DNA from: Oscillatoriophycideae cyanobacterium NC_groundwater_1537_Pr4_S-0.65um_50_18
GTDB taxonomy: Bacteria; Cyanobacteriota; Cyanobacteriia; Elainellales; Elainellaceae
Length of the DNA: 64,000 nt
Assembly (NCBI GenBank): GCA_016208305.1
Contig: JACQYI010000006.1
Coordinates: 992,001 to 1,056,000, forward strand
Direction of reading: 5' to 3'
The notes beneath the pieces are model-generated. The model was not told the origin of the DNA and searched no databases. It saw nothing but the letters and a program-made list of their open reading frames with translations. Position 1 is the stretch's first letter. Each line of letters starts with the position of its first letter. Shown here piece after piece: positions 28,077-36,350 of the stretch. A program made the translations under genes and the position numbers.

Positions 28077-28994
28077 CTACCCTTTCGGGCTGCGATCGTA
28101 GCCCGAAAGAGCATCCTTGAGAAAGTCAATCAAAACTCGAACTTTAAGCGGCACATAGGCGCGAGAAGGATAGACCAACCAGGCTGCGGTGCTGAAGTTT
28201 GTGGCCGTTACTTGATACTCAGGAAACACATTGATTAGCGTACCGACCTGAAGATCGGGGTTAATTAACCAATTCGGCAACAGCGCCAGCCCCATGCCAG
28301 CAAGGGCACATTGTTGCAGAGCGATCGCGCTTGAAATCAGCGTGCCTCCTGAAACTGCAACTTCGCTCAATGCTCCTTTTGCGTCTTGAAAAATCCAGCG
28401 CGATCGAAACCCTGCCAGCGGGAAAAGCAAACAGTTATGGTGCTGCACATCCCTTGGATGGGTCAGGAGGGGCGATCGCTGAAGGTAGCCTGGGCTGGCG
28501 CACACCGCATAGTGGGTCTGCATCAGATGCTGGGCAATTAGCGTTGAGTCGGGCAAAACTCCCAGCCGCACAGCCAGATCGATGCGCTCAGCCAATAAAT
28601 CAACGACGGCATCTGTCAGCCATAGATCAAGATTTAAATCGGGATAACGCGCGGCAAATTGGGGCAGCAACGGCACAATGCATTGCAGTCCAAAGGAGAC
28701 TGAAGCCGTGACCCGCAATGTGCCTTTGGGTTGCCCAGAAACATCTGCGGCTGCGTCAATCGCTTGCTGCATCTCCTCTAGGAGGGGTTCGAGCCGCTCG
28801 AAGTAAGCCCTTCCGGCCTCGGTGGGCGACAACTTGCGCGTTGTTCGCTGCAACAATCGGATTTCTAGCTCAGCTTCTAAGCTGGCGATCGCGCGGGAAA
28901 CCGAAGAGGGGTCAAGATTGCGATCGCGTGCCACTGCCGCAAAACTGCCCTGCCGTATGACATCCACAAACAGCTGTAGCGTTGATACCTCCAT
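28077..28994 (-). CDS. LysR-family transcriptional regulator
   Basis: A 305-residue LysR regulator. The N-terminal helix-turn-helix reads MEVSTLQLFVDVIRQGSFAA...DPSSVSRAIASLE (about 1-60), followed by a linker helix and the effector-binding domain (about 90-300). It is divergent from the hydroxyacid dehydrogenase gene starting at 29165 and probably regulates it. A dyad, TTTGTGAAT...ATTCACAAA, sits in the intergenic gap next to its start. Effector unknown. Confidence 0.92.
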   Translation of the reverse strand: MEVSTLQLFVDVIRQGSFAAVARDRNLDPSSVSRAIASLEAELEIRLLQRTTRKLSPTEAGRAYFERLEPLLEEMQQAIDAAADVSGQPKGTLRVTASVSFGLQCIVPLLPQFAARYPDLNLDLWLTDAVVDLLAERIDLAVRLGVLPDSTLIAQHLMQTHYAVCASPGYLQRSPLLTHPRDVQHHNCLLFPLAGFRSRWIFQDAKGALSEVAVSGGTLISSAIALQQCALAGMGLALLPNWLINPDLQVGTLINVFPEYQVTATNFSTAAWLVYPSRAYVPLKVRVLIDFLKDALSGYDRSPKG

Positions 28995-28995
28995 A

Positions 28996-29049
28996 TTTGT
29001 GAATTATAGGAGCAATTCATGCAGAGAGCGCACGAATATCATTCACAAA
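28996..29049. promoter_or_regulatory. Candidate LysR-regulator binding dyads
   Basis: TTTGTGAAT at 28996-29004 is inverted as ATTCACAAA at 29041-29049. Inside lies a smaller dyad, TGAATT (29000) and AATTCA (29014). Position between the divergent LysR gene and its neighbour fits an autoregulatory operator. Confidence 0.45.
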
Positions 29050-29164
29050 AGGGGATTTGCTGATTCTTTTGCAGCGAGTATTGTTGAGTTCGGGCTTAAC
29101 TGCTCTAACCGCTGTGATTACAGCGATACCTAGACCGTTGAACTACACCCTTGGGAGAAATACG

Positions 29165-30031
29165 ATGAGCCGGATTGCCGTTTTGGGAACTGGAGCAATG
29201 GGATCGCGGATCGTGCAAAACTTGCTTAAAACCAAGCATGAAGTGGTGGTGTACAATCGCACCCCAGACAAAGTAACGGCCTTGCTCGATCAGGGAGCAA
29301 CCTATGCAGCAACCCCCAAGCAAGCCGCCGAGCAAGCAGAAATTGTGATCAGTATCGTGACGGACAATCAGGTATCAAGCTGGATCTGGCTCGACCCCGA
29401 AACAGGTGCGGCCCAAGGATTAGCGCCCGATGCGATCGCCATCGAATCGAGTACGCTTACCGTGGATTGGGTCAAAACATTAGCCACACAGATTCAGATG
29501 CGTGGAGCTGCCTTTTTGGATGCGCCGATGGTTGGCTCTCGTCCACAAGTCGAGGCAGGAAAACTCATCTATTTGGTGGGAGGAGCCGTCGAAACCTTAG
29601 CCAAAGTGCAGGAAGTTCTGCTGTCCGCAGGAGCCGCCAGCGTCCATGCGGTGGGAGAGATCGGACAGGCAACCGCCATGAAGCTCGCAGTCAATGCACT
29701 GCTTGGCATTCAGCTAGCAGCCTTGGCAGAAGCGATCGGCCTGCTTAACCATCAGGGAATCCCGATCGCCAAAGCAATGGATTGCCTAAGCCAATTACCG
29801 ATCATGAGTCCAGCCGCAAGCTTTGCTGGAAACTTGATGGTGGCAAACAACCATACGCCCCTCTTTCCGATCGAACTTGTCGAAAAAGATTTTCGCTATG
29901 CGGTGGAATCGGCACAGGAGGTTAACGCGACAATTCCTATTGCAATGGCCACTCATGCCGTTTATCAAGAGGCGATCGCCCAAGGGTATGGCAGTGACAA
30001 TATTACAGGGGTCGTTCAACTTTTTACCTGA
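29165..30031 (+). CDS. Beta-hydroxyacid dehydrogenase-type NAD(P) oxidoreductase
   Basis: A 288-residue protein of the 6-phosphogluconate/3-hydroxyisobutyrate dehydrogenase family. It opens with MSRIAVLGTGAMGSRIVQNLL, a GxGxMG Rossmann motif. The substrate loop DAPMVGSRPQVEAGKL and the catalytic Lys in GQATAMKLAVNALLG are present, so it looks active. I place the start at the ATG at 29165 with GGGAGAAA upstream; the frame opens 36 codons earlier without family resemblance. Substrate unknown; an imine- or semialdehyde-reductase role is possible. Confidence 0.9.
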   Translation: MSRIAVLGTGAMGSRIVQNLLKTKHEVVVYNRTPDKVTALLDQGATYAATPKQAAEQAEIVISIVTDNQVSSWIWLDPETGAAQGLAPDAIAIESSTLTVDWVKTLATQIQMRGAAFLDAPMVGSRPQVEAGKLIYLVGGAVETLAKVQEVLLSAGAASVHAVGEIGQATAMKLAVNALLGIQLAALAEAIGLLNHQGIPIAKAMDCLSQLPIMSPAASFAGNLMVANNHTPLFPIELVEKDFRYAVESAQEVNATIPIAMATHAVYQEAIAQGYGSDNITGVVQLFT

Positions 30032-30077
30032 CGGCCTTGATCTAGCAGCCTTTGATTACGTAAAAACCTGAGCCAAC

Positions 30078-30287
30078 CTAGCGTTTAACCATCTGCCAAA
30101 GCTTGTCAAACAGATTTTGCATCTCTTGCCAAAGCTGGGTGGGCGCAATGCCAAACGCAAGCTGGAGCAGCAAAACAACGACAGCAACCGCGATCGCCGT
30201 CCCAATTGCCGCCTTGAGCACTCTGACTAGGAAGGCAAAGACCAGAAATGACACGACTAAGGCAGCGATGAATAAAATCAGATTCAT
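30078..30287 (-). CDS. Small two-helix membrane protein
   Basis: A 69-residue protein with two hydrophobic helices (about 2-25 and 28-48) and an amphipathic C-terminal tail rich in Gln and Lys. It resembles small conserved cyanobacterial membrane proteins of unknown role. It converges with the dehydrogenase gene (46-bp gap). Confidence 0.6.
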   Translation of the reverse strand: MNLILFIAALVVSFLVFAFLVRVLKAAIGTAIAVAVVVLLLQLAFGIAPTQLWQEMQNLFDKLWQMVKR

Positions 30288-30439
30288 AGCCTAGCTCAAC
30301 CTTTGCAATAGCTTGTACAGCTCTTAAGATAAGCTGAATTAGCGCTCTCGATGGCTTGAGTAGCATTTGCCAATTGGCGCTGCCCCGCAAAGAGGGTGCG
30401 TCGATCGCTGCACAGTCTAAGACAGTTCAAGCAAGTCTA

Positions 30440-30651
30440 AGAGGATGTTTGAAAAGTCCAACTATGGGTAGCGAAATGTTTCAGATCCCCCTAAATCCCC
30501 GCGCTATCGCGCCGCTGCGCTAGAAAAAAGGGGGACTTTGAATTCATTTTCCCCCTTTTTCTAGACGCGAAGCGGCTTCCCGCAGGGTAGGGGGGCAGGG
30601 GGGATCAACAGGTGCCTAAAATTACAGCCGACCACTTTTCAAACATCCTCT
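30440..30651. mobile_element. 212-bp MITE with 18-bp perfect terminal inverted repeats
   Basis: AGAGGATGTTTGAAAAGT at 30440-30457 is repeated exactly in inverse at 30634-30651. A TAA at each tip can be read as a 3-bp target duplication (partly overlapping the repeat). The interior is itself palindromic: CTAGAAAAAA-GGGGGA is mirrored by CCCCC-TTTTTCTAG across the centre near 30545, with further C-rich/G-rich arms. No coding capacity. A TNA-type duplication is typical of some IS5-family elements; a TA reading would suggest IS630. A half copy lies at 41846-41940. Confidence 0.88.
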
Positions 30652-31224
30652 AAGCAAGTCTCCAGTTGCGATTAGATTAAAAATCGTTACACGAAACCAC
30701 GGGCAAAAAAAACCACTGGCGAATTTGATGCGTTAATGTGGGCGGGGGCTTTGCTCTTGCCCACATTCACTTAGAGCCGTAGACAGCGAGGTTAGGATAG
30801 GGAGTTTTGGGCAGCGCGCTTCGCGCCCCACCCAAAACTATGGGGCCAAAACTATGGGGACAGAGCAGCGAGTACAGAACGTCTAGAACAAAACGTCGAG
30901 ATACGCCACGCACTGGATTAAAGGCTCATGACTGCATAGAAAAAACGGCTCCTAGCCCCTCTCTCTCAAGCGTTACGGAAGCCCGTTTGTAATAGCCTAT
31001 ACTCTGCGATGCTAAACTGAGCTACAGCATTTTGTGTGGCATCTTCCTCATGATTTTTAATTGAGCAGATTTTTATTCAAGTTCTAAAAGCTGTGTAGAA
31101 CTATTCAGACCAGTTTCTGAAAGTTTTTGAACGATAAAGCGGGTCTAGAAACTGATCCACTTATCTGTAGAGCAGTGCTAATTAGCACACTGTTTCTACC
31201 TTGGTTATTAGGAGAATTGCACTC
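30652..31224. other. Intergenic stretch with a GC-rich palindrome
   Basis: No gene seen. Around 30800-30850 there is a hairpin (GTTTTGGGCAGCGCGCTT with its GCGCCCCACCCAAAAC partner) and a doubled CCAAAACTATGGGG. The right end is the leader of the SGNH-like gene. Confidence 0.45.
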
Positions 31225-32628
31225 ATGTTTACCCGTCGTCGCAAAAGCTGGAAACAAAGCACCTGGCAGCAGAACACATGGAAGCGAAAGAACAAACGGC
31301 GTTCTTGGATTCCCATCGCTTTGTTACTGCTAGGACTGCCGATCGGATTAGAACTATTGGCACGCCTAGGAGTGGCTCTAACAGGAACCGGGCAACAGCT
31401 TGAGGTAGCTCAATCTGATCAAGCCCGCAAGATCGAATCCTATCGTCTCAAGTTTCTGAGTCCATTTGGGCAACCCTACAGTAAATTGCCCAGCTCAGGA
31501 GAGCTAGGCGCGATGCGTAGTCCTTTGATGGGCTATCAGTTGCTTCCACAACAAAAGAATCAATTTTGGGCAATTAATGCTCAAGGATTTCGAGATGTAG
31601 ATGCTGTCGCCCCAGAAAAACCCTCTGGAGAAGTGCGGATTTTTGTGCTGGGTAGCTCTATGGCCTTTGGGCAACTCAGCGGCAGTAACCAGGCAACGTT
31701 TGCCCATCAGCTCGAAGCGTTGCTGAATAATCAAGTCGCCAAGCAGCGCTCTAATCCCAATAGCTTTCAGCCTGCGGTATTGCCCTACCTGGCAGAAGAT
31801 GTTGACAAAGCCTTGACCTTGCCGCTACGAATTGCCGATCGCCAATATCGGGTGATTAATGCAGCGGTACCCGGATATGCCTCTGGCAACGAGCTGGCTC
31901 TGTTGACACAGCAGGTGGTCAACTATAGTCCCGATATGGTGATTTTGCTGGATAGCTATGGTGATTTGCTGTTGCCTAGCACCCAGAGCGGCGCTGACAT
32001 TCCAGGGTTAGATGAGGTACTTCAGGGCAAAGAGCAAGATCCAGGCGCTCAGATTTTGGCCAATGTGAAGCGGGGCGTTACCCATTGGTTTGATCAGCTC
32101 TACCTCGTGCGGGGCGTTCGTCACTATCTCCTGCGATCGCCCCAGCTAGAAACAGCTCCTGCGGGAATGCTCAACCTGCCCACGGCAAACTCTCCTTTAG
32201 ATCAGGTCTTAGCCTCGGACACGGCTGAGTTGGATCGGCGGGTCGATCGCTACCAAAATCACCTTTTGCAAATGGTGCGCTGGAGTTCGGCTAGCAAAAA
32301 GCGAATGTTTATCGGCATTCAACCTGAGATTGCCGGTCGGCAAAAGCTAACGCCTGAAGAAACTGCGATTTTGTCGCAGCTCGGCACAACCTACAGCCAA
32401 AAAATTAAGGCAGGTCATACCAAGTTAGCTGCCGCTGCTAGCGAAGTGGCAAATACAACTTCTAACGTCAAGCTGTTGGATCTGCGAGAACTGTATAACA
32501 ACACCCCCGAACAGGCGTTTCAGAGTCCGACTAGCCTGACAGATAAGGCTAACCAAAAGCTGGCAGAGCAGTTTTATGAGGCGATCGTGCCTACACTTGC
32601 TATTCAGCCCAAGCCTTTCGGTTCATAG
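31225..32628 (+). CDS. SGNH-hydrolase-like membrane-anchored protein
   Basis: A 467-residue protein with a basic N-terminus and one membrane helix (about 28-50); the rest is probably periplasmic. FVLGSSMAFGQ (about 134-144) matches block I of SGNH hydrolases with the nucleophilic Ser, and INAAVPGYASGNELALL matches block II. Block III reads DSYGDL instead of GxND. In the last block, the usual DxxH before LTDKANQKLAEQ is replaced by SPTS, so the catalytic dyad appears lost. AGGAG upstream supports the ATG at 31225. Possibly a binding or scaffold derivative in exopolysaccharide assembly. Confidence 0.72.
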   Translation: MFTRRRKSWKQSTWQQNTWKRKNKRRSWIPIALLLLGLPIGLELLARLGVALTGTGQQLEVAQSDQARKIESYRLKFLSPFGQPYSKLPSSGELGAMRSPLMGYQLLPQQKNQFWAINAQGFRDVDAVAPEKPSGEVRIFVLGSSMAFGQLSGSNQATFAHQLEALLNNQVAKQRSNPNSFQPAVLPYLAEDVDKALTLPLRIADRQYRVINAAVPGYASGNELALLTQQVVNYSPDMVILLDSYGDLLLPSTQSGADIPGLDEVLQGKEQDPGAQILANVKRGVTHWFDQLYLVRGVRHYLLRSPQLETAPAGMLNLPTANSPLDQVLASDTAELDRRVDRYQNHLLQMVRWSSASKKRMFIGIQPEIAGRQKLTPEETAILSQLGTTYSQKIKAGHTKLAAAASEVANTTSNVKLLDLRELYNNTPEQAFQSPTSLTDKANQKLAEQFYEAIVPTLAIQPKPFGS

Positions 32629-32633
32629 ACTTG

Positions 32634-32675
32634 GCAATTTTAGACGAGCGATTTTAGACGAGCGATTTTGGACGA
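32634..32675. repeat. 14-bp tandem repeat, three copies
   Basis: GCAATTTTAGACGA (32634), GCGATTTTAGACGA (32648) and GCGATTTTGGACGA (32662) lie directly after the SGNH-like gene, between convergent genes. Confidence 0.85.
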
Positions 32676-32713
32676 CAGCGTTGGGTGCATCTCTTTTGAG
32701 TATGAATCAGGTT

Positions 32714-34969
32714 CTAGAGTGTAAATAAGTTGGCCGAAGCCTTAAGATCGCTGGCCTGTACGCCCAGCAGCACAGCCAGCGTTTGATTTTGGAAATCAAT
32801 CCGGGCATTATTGCCATCTTGCACAATAGAGACTTGAGGAGGCAGCAACCCACCAGATAGCTGGATTCTGTCAATGCCTAGCTGAAAATCTGAAATCACA
32901 TCGGTGCCTGAGTCGGGTGCCAAGACAAAGCGATCGCCGCCTGTTTCTCCCGTCAGCGTGTCTGCCCCCAGACCGCCGATCAACACATCATCTCCTGCAC
33001 TCCCCCAGAGGCGATCGTTGCCATCGCCGCCGCGCAGGGTATCATTGCCGCCCAAACCTGTCAAAACATCGTCCCCGCCTTGACCGTTTATTACATCGTC
33101 CGAGTTGGCTAGACCCTGAGTTGTGTTATTTAAGCCATTCAAAAACGTCACGATATCGGGACGATAAACAACTGGGCGATTTTCAGAGGCATCTAAGACA
33201 TCAAAGCGATCGCTAATCTCAGTTTGACCGTCAAATAGAATATTGCCGATCGTCACTGAAGCGAGAGTTTCTGTCGTCAGGTTGTCTATCTCATCCAAGG
33301 CAAAGTTTTTGAGCAACACTTGCGGTGATGCGCCTTCAAACGTGATCAGCAAATCACTGCCCATCTGGGTCAAGATCAGATTTTGTGCCGTCAGCCCAGC
33401 GCCTACAAACTTCAGCGTGTCAACTTCGTTAATCACCTCTGCGGCTGGATGGGTACCCCGCCCCACACCCCCAAAGTTGCTCATTACAATCTGCTGGTCT
33501 TCAGCAGGCCGGATGGTGATAGTCTGTTTGCCCGCTAAAGTCTCTGGGCTGGGTCGAGATGGGCTAGGCTGCGGCGCATTATCGCCTGAGCTGTCTTCAG
33601 GCTCTATATGGCCTGAATCAGGAGATCCTAAATTAGGAGATCCAGAATTATTGTTTAGATCCTTATCTGGATCAAAGTCATCTAGATCGTCCAACTGAGG
33701 TGGACTCAGCAAATCAGGAGGCTGGCTCGGTTGAGGATCAGGCAGATTTTGATCTGAGGGGATAATTGGCTCAGGAATTGGATTTGCTACCCCAGGAGGC
33801 TTTGCTGAAGTTGTGCCTAAAGGTATTTCAGCAGCCAAAGCAGGGAGAGGCTCTGGATCGGGAATTGAGGAATGGCTTGAGCTTGATGATTCTAGAGGCA
33901 GGCTGTCCTGTCTAGCTGATACAGCCTCGGCAGACGTTAAAGCAGGCACGGTTGACCCAGGTACGGTTGACCCAGGTACGGTTGACCCAGGTACGGTTGA
34001 CCTAGACGCGGGTGCAGCAGCAACGCGATCGCCCCATCTGAGATCGCCGCCTTCAGCCTCCACGCTAGACGCGAAATTGTGGCGCTCTTGAGTCTCGGTA
34101 GACGGCTCGACAAAGGGATGAGCCGCAGCTTGCTCAGCCTCCAGACCCTCTCGGCTCTGCGTTTCAGCAGCCTTCTCTGCAAGCGCCTGAACCTGCGGCT
34201 CGCCCCCCTTGAAAGACTCCAGGGATATTTTGATAAATTGCTCCAGCAACTCCAGCAGATCCACCTCAGGCACCAGACTCATCTGGCTTGTGCTGCGGCT
34301 CTGCTCATGAGCGACAGGGGGCAATTGCATGATCAGGACAGCCAAGATCAACACAATATTGAGCATTTTTGGATCAGGGAGTTCTTCTGGTAGGCGATCG
34401 CCCCCAATTCTCCCTGGAACCTGAGCCTGTTGATCTGGGCTAGAAGACGAACTTCGTTCGCTGGGAAGGCGATCGATAGGTGGCTCCACCGGCTCTGGCT
34501 TGTGGAAACTTTGCTCTAGACAATATTCCTTCAGATCTTTTTCTAGCCAGACATCGGCATATTCTTCATGCCCGTAATGTAAGCGAGCCAGCCTTTGATA
34601 TTCCAAGGAATCTTGAGCAATCAGCTTATAAGCTCGGTCGATCGCCACTCCCAGTTCTTGGCTGCGAGTTGATTCATCATCAGCGCTTCGGCTCTGGCTG
34701 AACTGATAATCGGGCGGCAGCAGAAATCCTTGGCTTTTGAAAAGCGCCAAGTCAGCCCTAAAGCTCTCGATCGCATCAGGCGACAGCCGACGATAGATGT
34801 TGTCTAATGTGGCCTCTAGAATGACCCCCCTGAGGTTCGGGTGATCTGCAATTTTCTGCAAAATCCATCGCGAACGACTCCTAGCTCCCGCGATAATCTC
34901 AGAGGAACCCTTGTTGGCATAAAGGTAGTACAGAATACTAAAGCTGACAACGAAAGAGATGCTGCTCAC
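32714..34969 (-). CDS. RTX calcium-binding protein with two membrane segments
   Basis: A 751-residue protein of unusual layout. A membrane helix lies at about 4-19, then a soluble helical domain (about 25-160), a second hydrophobic segment (about 202-219), and about 270 residues of acidic, Pro/Ser-rich disorder. That disorder includes four near-exact GSTVP-type pentapeptides (DNA 33945-34004). A beta-rich domain and RTX nonapeptides (about 628-683) with GGxGxDxLxGG spacing end the chain. RTX proteins are usually soluble and secreted by a type I system; two N-terminal membrane segments are atypical and suggest an anchored form. Function unknown. Confidence 0.8.
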   Translation of the reverse strand: MSSISFVVSFSILYYLYANKGSSEIIAGARSRSRWILQKIADHPNLRGVILEATLDNIYRRLSPDAIESFRADLALFKSQGFLLPPDYQFSQSRSADDESTRSQELGVAIDRAYKLIAQDSLEYQRLARLHYGHEEYADVWLEKDLKEYCLEQSFHKPEPVEPPIDRLPSERSSSSSPDQQAQVPGRIGGDRLPEELPDPKMLNIVLILAVLIMQLPPVAHEQSRSTSQMSLVPEVDLLELLEQFIKISLESFKGGEPQVQALAEKAAETQSREGLEAEQAAAHPFVEPSTETQERHNFASSVEAEGGDLRWGDRVAAAPASRSTVPGSTVPGSTVPGSTVPALTSAEAVSARQDSLPLESSSSSHSSIPDPEPLPALAAEIPLGTTSAKPPGVANPIPEPIIPSDQNLPDPQPSQPPDLLSPPQLDDLDDFDPDKDLNNNSGSPNLGSPDSGHIEPEDSSGDNAPQPSPSRPSPETLAGKQTITIRPAEDQQIVMSNFGGVGRGTHPAAEVINEVDTLKFVGAGLTAQNLILTQMGSDLLITFEGASPQVLLKNFALDEIDNLTTETLASVTIGNILFDGQTEISDRFDVLDASENRPVVYRPDIVTFLNGLNNTTQGLANSDDVINGQGGDDVLTGLGGNDTLRGGDGNDRLWGSAGDDVLIGGLGADTLTGETGGDRFVLAPDSGTDVISDFQLGIDRIQLSGGLLPPQVSIVQDGNNARIDFQNQTLAVLLGVQASDLKASANLFTL
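33945..34004 (-). repeat. 15-bp coding minisatellite, four copies
   Basis: GGTACGGTTGACCCA occurs four times in register (one base differs in the first and one in the last), encoding repeated Gly-Ser-Thr-Val-Pro in the disordered part of the RTX protein. In-frame units allow length variation without a frameshift. Confidence 0.88.
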
Positions 34970-35325
34970 AGTTGGCTATAGGTCTGACCTTGCTTAGAGG
35001 AGACAATGGTTAATGAATTCCAACCCTATCTAGCTATCTCTACAGATTACACCCACGACTCGGTATCCCATATTACAGGCTATTCAGGCGCTACTGGCAA
35101 TATTTTTGGGGAGAAAGGCGCTGAGTGCCCCTCCTAAAAATACAACCCATAGCGATCATCAGCAGCATTCCTCTTCATAACCCCTCACTTTGCAAAGTCT
35201 GGGCAAAGTCTGGGCAGCAAAACCGATGTAAACCCAAAATATCCACAATCCATAGCTCCATTTACAGAGCTAAGCCTCCAACAGCCCTACTTTGCCACAA
35301 ATTAAGTAAATTTGAAACACTGACT
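34970..35325. other. Intergenic stretch, no gene seen
   Basis: Holds the promoter of the RTX protein gene and the 3' end of the HicB-like gene. GGCAAAGTCT is doubled near 35195. Nothing else can be supported. Confidence 0.35.
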
Positions 35326-36042
35326 TTAAATAAATACTGAAGCAGAAACATCTGAAACAGTCTCAATCCCCCCTTTATCTACAGATTTTGTCTGCTCTTG
35401 GGCGGCATCAACGTTATCCTCTGCTAGCGATTTAAAGAAAGTCCAGACTGCGGTGAGGAATTTCGACATTTCCTTCGGCTCCTCAATGTTCAAAGCGAGT
35501 TGAATGTCTTCAACATTGCGCCATAGCTTTTCGAGATCTTGAATCAGCAGCGTTGCCGACTCCAAATCCTTATTCTTCAAATAAGGATTAATCATGTTGA
35601 TTAATTCGGCAAACTTAGTAGATTCTTCTGCCAAACGGCGTAACGAGTAGGGGCGATCGGCTTGAGAAACCAGTTCTTGCTTCGTTTTTGGCTCTTGCTT
35701 AGCCTTGGGGTTTAGCTCTTCTCTCGCTGCCTCAATCAGTACAGACTCTGTCCAAGCGTTGACACTCTGCTCTTTTAAGGTGGCTGCCAGGTAGATCGCT
35801 CGATGGGTTTCTGGCGTTGTCCGAAATAGATACTTACCTGGAAAAGGCTTAGCGGGTTCTTTCCCCAGCTTGCTACAAAACTCTAGATAGGCATCAATTG
35901 ATTTGTGAAATTCCTGCTCAACCGCTTTAAAAGTCTCACCTTCAAAGGGAATTTCATCGGCAATATCAAGAACCTTACCGCACAGCTTGCCAGTTTCTTG
36001 ATTAACATCAACCTTTGCCTTGTATCCTCTGTATTGCAGCAT
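35326..36042 (-). CDS. HicB-family antitoxin-like protein with long C-terminal extension
   Basis: A 238-residue protein. Residues about 1-60 form a HicB-type fold (MLQYRGYKAKVDVNQETGKL, EIPFEGETFKAVEQEF). About 65-110 match the ribbon-helix-helix-like DNA-binding part seen in HicB antitoxins (FPGKYLFRTTPETHRAIYLAA). HicB proteins usually end near 110-140 residues; here another 125 residues, alpha-helical and charged with no known domain, are added. The gene follows the HicA-like gene by 5 bp. Together they look like a toxin-antitoxin pair with an enlarged antitoxin. Confidence 0.78.
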   Translation of the reverse strand: MLQYRGYKAKVDVNQETGKLCGKVLDIADEIPFEGETFKAVEQEFHKSIDAYLEFCSKLGKEPAKPFPGKYLFRTTPETHRAIYLAATLKEQSVNAWTESVLIEAAREELNPKAKQEPKTKQELVSQADRPYSLRRLAEESTKFAELINMINPYLKNKDLESATLLIQDLEKLWRNVEDIQLALNIEEPKEMSKFLTAVWTFFKSLAEDNVDAAQEQTKSVDKGGIETVSDVSASVFI

Positions 36043-36047
36043 ATTTC

Positions 36048-36350
36048 CTAGTTACTTAATGGGCTAATTCCAATCGAGATCAAGAAATATCGAATGTTCT
36101 CAATCATGTATTGGCTGACATAAACTTCGTCTTCTTGACAACACAAAACAACCACTCTGGGCCTATCTCCTTGCGTCACTGCAAAACAAACCCTTTCGTT
36201 GACTCTCATAACACTCGCTTCAGGACATTGTCGGAACCTGTCCATCAAGCTCAGTACATCAGACCAGGGAATATCCAGAGGGTATGGGTAATGAAAAATA
36301 GCGCGAAGAATCTCTCGATGCTCATTATCAAACTCAGGGTAGACGCACAT
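36048..36350 (-). CDS. Divergent HicA-like protein (putative toxin partner)
   Basis: A 100-residue protein whose N-terminus (NEHREILRAIFHYPYPLDIP, then WSDVLSLMDRF) follows the pattern of a HicA-family variant found upstream of HicB genes. The HicA catalytic His, normally in a GSHH or similar segment after the first helices, is not at that place; the sequence there reads VNERVCFAVTQGDRP. It may thus be inactive as an mRNA interferase or use other residues. The 5-bp gap to the HicB-like gene shows a shared transcript. Confidence 0.6.
   Translation of the reverse strand: MCVYPEFDNEHREILRAIFHYPYPLDIPWSDVLSLMDRFRQCPEASVMRVNERVCFAVTQGDRPRVVVLCCQEDEVYVSQYMIENIRYFLISIGISPLSN

Noticed and set aside
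33243-33698. 151-codon plus-strand frame
   Set aside because: Antisense of the RTX protein gene; Ser/Pro-rich shadow.
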